Shown one piece after another: positions 21,758 through 22,237 of a stretch of 22,237 nt of DNA. The stretch covers positions 1-22,237 of the forward strand of contig JAGCLN010000039.1 of NCBI GenBank assembly GCA_017646945.1, read 5' to 3'. How positions within the stretch are numbered: position 1 is the stretch's first letter; every line of letters begins with the position of its first letter. Origin of the DNA: Clostridia bacterium (GTDB lineage Bacteria; Bacillota; Clostridia; Christensenellales; Borkfalkiaceae). The translations under genes and the position numbers were made by a program. The notes under the pieces are model-generated. The model did not search any database. It was not told the origin of the DNA and saw only the letters and a program-made list of their open reading frames with translations.

Positions 21758-22237
21758 TGGAAAAGATTTTATTTATAAACGCGTGCATAAGGCCTAATTC
21801 ACGCACGCTTGAACTTGCTAAAACCGTTCTTGAAAAAATACCTAACGGCGTTGACCAAGTAAACCTTTACGAGCAAGACCTTTCACCGCTTAGTTTAGCC
21901 GAAATGGAGTTAAGGGATAAATCTAACAAGGCGAAAGATTTTTCAAGTTCAGTTTTTAACTTGGCAAAGCAGTTTGCTAATGCGGAAACGATAGTGATTT
22001 GCGCGCCGTACTGGGATTTGAGTTTCCCCGCCGTAGTAAAAAGTTACTTTGAAAAAATTACGGTGAACGGCTTGACCTTTTGCTATGGTGAAAACGGCAT
22101 TCCCAAGGGGCTTTGCAAAGGCAAAAGGCTAATATACGTTACCACTTCTGGTGGGCCTATAAAGTTTAATTTCGGTTACGATTACGTTTACGCGCTCGCT
22201 AAAAACTTTTATGGTATTGAAAAAGTTGAATGCGTTA
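21757..22237 (+). CDS. Flavodoxin-fold NAD(P)H oxidoreductase (partial)
   Basis: The first 160 residues are present before the window ends. The N-terminus MEKILFINACIRPNSRTLEL matches the phosphate-binding strand-loop of flavodoxin-like FMN enzymes, and APYWDLSFPAVVKSYFEKI plus VTTSGGP are typical of the AzoR/NQO-type NAD(P)H dehydrogenase group. It likely uses FMN and NAD(P)H to reduce quinones or similar electrophiles in the cytoplasm. It is coupled to the upstream STAS gene by a TAATG overlap, so a detoxifying reductase appears to be an output or companion of the stress operon. Family members are about 200 residues, so roughly 40 are missing. Confidence 0.82.
   Translation, partial: MEKILFINACIRPNSRTLELAKTVLEKIPNGVDQVNLYEQDLSPLSLAEMELRDKSNKAKDFSSSVFNLAKQFANAETIVICAPYWDLSFPAVVKSYFEKITVNGLTFCYGENGIPKGLCKGKRLIYVTTSGGPIKFNFGYDYVYALAKNFYGIEKVECV

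Noticed and set aside
1..22237. CRISPR arrays, tRNA or rRNA genes, insertion sequences, phage genes
   Set aside because: No repeat-spacer pattern, cloverleaf, transposase motif or phage structural gene was found on either strand by eye.

Overview
The window looks like a chromosomal segment from a low-GC Firmicute, most likely an uncultured gut-type member of the Clostridia. The reasons are strong AAAGGAG-type ribosome binding sites, consensus sigma-A promoters with A/T-rich flanks, U-tract terminators, a LytS-type two-component system, a SpoIIE/RsbV-like partner-switching set and an AraC regulator. GC is roughly 40 % by eye. Genus and species cannot be read from the sequence. No rRNA, tRNA, CRISPR array, transposase or phage gene was seen. 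Most genes are on the + strand, in short gaps or TAATG/ATGA overlaps, so they fall into clear operons.

Layout. (1) 1-399 is non-coding, with a terminator, a 24-bp tandem repeat and a promoter. (2) 400-3306 is a three-gene operon: a QueG-like double [4Fe-4S] protein, a peptidase-U32-like protein rich in Cys, and an AraC-type regulator. It ends at a terminator shared with the convergent unit. (3) 5557-3359 (minus strand) encodes a cytoplasmic clan-A-like glycoside hydrolase and an SGNH esterase. (4) 5727-7317 is a divergently transcribed pair, an AAC(3)-family acetyltransferase overlapping a metallo-beta-lactamase-fold hydrolase. (5) 7430-10053 is a multi-TM LytS-type histidine kinase with a response regulator whose output domain looks like a SARP/BTAD winged helix. 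(6) 10231-13723 is a cell-envelope operon: a lipoprotein, two Pr6Pr-like six-TM proteins, a small four-TM protein, a GNAT acetyltransferase and a small helical protein. Its leader holds two pairs of direct repeats with an 11-bp period, which fits control by the SARP-like regulator encoded just upstream. (7) 13931 to the window end is the most interesting part: a tail-anchored unknown protein; a 959-residue membrane sensor combining 5TM-LYT, dCache-like, HAMP, PP2C phosphatase and RsbW-like ATPase domains; an RsbV-like STAS protein; an RSH-type HD hydrolase; a STAS domain fused to an APH-like kinase; a RelA-type (p)ppGpp synthetase; a second RSH-type HD hydrolase; a third STAS domain; and a flavodoxin-fold oxidoreductase cut by the window end.

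Reading of region 7. The phosphatase and kinase halves of a partner switch sit in one membrane receptor, next to three candidate STAS substrates and a split stringent-response set (one synthetase, two hydrolases on separate polypeptides). I infer that an external signal sets STAS phosphorylation, which is then linked to alarmone level and to the APH-like kinase. The domains are recognised families. Their joint function is inference. No sigma factor gene is visible, so the STAS proteins may control the enzymes encoded beside them rather than, or as well as, a sigma factor.
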